A stretch of 35,777 nt of DNA, taken from the NCBI GenBank assembly GCA_902825875.1, contig CADECP010000040.1, positions 1-35,777 on the forward strand, read 5' to 3'. This DNA comes from an uncultured Acidobacteriota bacterium. Lineage in GTDB: Bacteria > Acidobacteriota > Blastocatellia > RBC074. The position numbers and the translations under genes are program-made. Shown piece after piece: positions 34,939-35,777 of the stretch (position 1 is its first letter; every line of letters begins with the position of its first letter). The notes beneath the pieces were generated by a model. The model ran no database searches and was not told the origin of the DNA. It worked only from the letters and a program-made list of their open reading frames with translations.

Positions 34939-35777
34939 TACGGCGGCAGAGGCAATACGGTCATCGTCAACAACACGACGATCATCAATCCGCGCACGCT
35001 GGACAATTACAACGCTCCGGGTGGAGTCAGCGTTATGGAAGGTCGCCGGTTCGACAATGGCCGTGTGATCGTGGCCGGCAACGATGTCAAATCTCCGGGC
35101 GAAATCGTTCTGCCGCCAGCGCCTCCACGAGGAACGGCGGATCGCGGAGACCCGTCGGCTCCGACGGTGTTGCGCGGTGAAGAGTTCAAACCGTTGCAAG
35201 CCGCGCCGACTCGTGAATTGAAAGTCGAACGAACCGAAATCGCTCGACGATTGGAATCGCCCGTCATCGAACGCCGTCCGGTTCCGGGTCTGGATCGTTC
35301 AACGGCTCCGAACCGTGGCGAAGGCAGCCCAATCGGTTCGCGTCCGACTCGTGGCGAATTGCCGGGCCGCGACAATCAGGGCGTTGTTTCGCCGGATCGT
35401 GGCGTTCCAACACGAAGCGCCGAAACGAACTCTGCGCCGCCAACGCGCATTCAGGATGGGCAGATAGTTCGCCCGGATCGTCCGCCACGCGAAAGCGAAT
35501 ATCGCACGGTCGAACGAACTCCGGCTCCATCGCGCAGCTTGCCGGAAAGCGAACGCAATGCGCCGTCGCGTGATTCCGTTGACACGCCGCGTTCTGCCCC
35601 AAACCGGGAAGTAAACCGAGAAGCGGATCGCCCTTCGCGCACGGAATCGCCGCGAAGGTATGACCCGCCGCCATCACGCGATGAATCGCCACGCAGGTAC
35701 GATCCGCCGCCGTCACGTCCAACTGAACGCCGCGAATCACCGCCGCCGCGCGAATCGGCTCCGTCTCGCAGCGAACG
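34939..35777 (+). pseudogene. In-frame continuation of the FecR/DUF6600 protein (partial)
   Basis: Directly after the TAG, in the same frame, the reading continues with no stop for 279 codons to the window end. It begins YGGRGNTVIVNNTTIINPRT, then becomes a Pro/Arg/Glu/Ser-rich, probably disordered tail (VLPPAPPRGTADRGD, ESPRRYDPPPSRD repeated). Codon choice and the long open frame indicate it was recently one protein with the upstream part. The first internal ATG is at 35035, without a clear ribosome-binding site, so independent translation is unlikely. The 3' end lies outside the window. Confidence 0.75.
35644..35721. repeat. Two 39-bp coding repeats in the disordered tail
   Basis: The peptide ESPRRYDPPPSR occurs twice with a period of 13 codons (35644-35682 and 35683-35721). 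Most base differences are in third positions, which points to selection on the peptide rather than a fresh DNA duplication. Confidence 0.8.

Noticed and set aside
34939..35777. Independent downstream gene starting at the ATG at 35035
   Set aside because: There is no ribosome-binding site, the frame is continuous with the FecR gene, and the sequence is a typical low-complexity tail.

Overview
The window looks like a chromosomal segment of a Gram-negative, metabolically versatile soil-type bacterium, most plausibly an Acidobacteriota member of the Blastocatellia kind. This is inference. It rests on lipoprotein N-acyltransferase plus a TonB-dependent receptor (an outer membrane), several twin-arginine signal enzymes, a stand-alone FecR protein with a Trp/Tyr-rich tail, and many short palindromic repeats. 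No rRNA, tRNA, CRISPR array, integrase or transposase was recognised.

Layout. (1) 86-10255, minus strand, in transcription order: SPOR-domain membrane protein, lnt, a secreted M24 peptidase, a hairpin, thiD, an NrdD-like protein without the glycyl-radical motif, and carB. (2) 10418-13364, plus strand: a secreted membrane dipeptidase (M19) and gamma-glutamyltransferase, a natural pair for breaking down glutathione and gamma-glutamyl peptides outside the cytoplasm. (3) 13413-14884: an AT-richer toxin-antitoxin module. A HigB/RelE-like toxin comes first, then an antitoxin fusing a HigA-type HTH to an ImmA/IrrE zinc protease. A 12-bp-arm palindrome sits in its promoter and the toxin mRNA may be leaderless. 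(4) 14915-17348: a Tat-exported clan GH-A-like glycosidase and a Gfo/Idh/MocA oxidoreductase, ended by a strong terminator. (5) 17815-23886: an aldo/keto reductase divergent from a siderophore-type TonB receptor, which overlaps by ATGA a COG3503-like membrane acyltransferase. An EntS-like MFS exporter converges on them with a 24-bp overlap. (6) 24090-28620, minus strand: a second secreted M24 peptidase, a DUF4258/DUF2283 pair that looks toxin-antitoxin-like, a cyclase-family protein with altered metal ligands, an ACT-domain protein and a cystathionine gamma-synthase-type PLP enzyme. (7) 28851-32538, minus strand: a Tat-exported amidase and the DUF969/DUF979 permease pair. (8) 32686-35777, plus strand: a SnoaL/DUF4440-FKBP fusion and a FecR/DUF6600 protein broken by an in-frame TAG, after which the same frame stays open to the window end.

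Peptide and amide turnover recurs: GGT, M19, two M24 peptidases, an amidase and DUF969/979. The most unusual signals are the NrdD homologue without its radical glycine, the compact TA locus with operator and protease-fused antitoxin, an 86-92 bp palindromic repeat found once between genes and once in frame inside the DUF969 gene, a field of short hairpins at 28671-28825 with related units inside the DUF979 gene, and the TAG-interrupted FecR gene.
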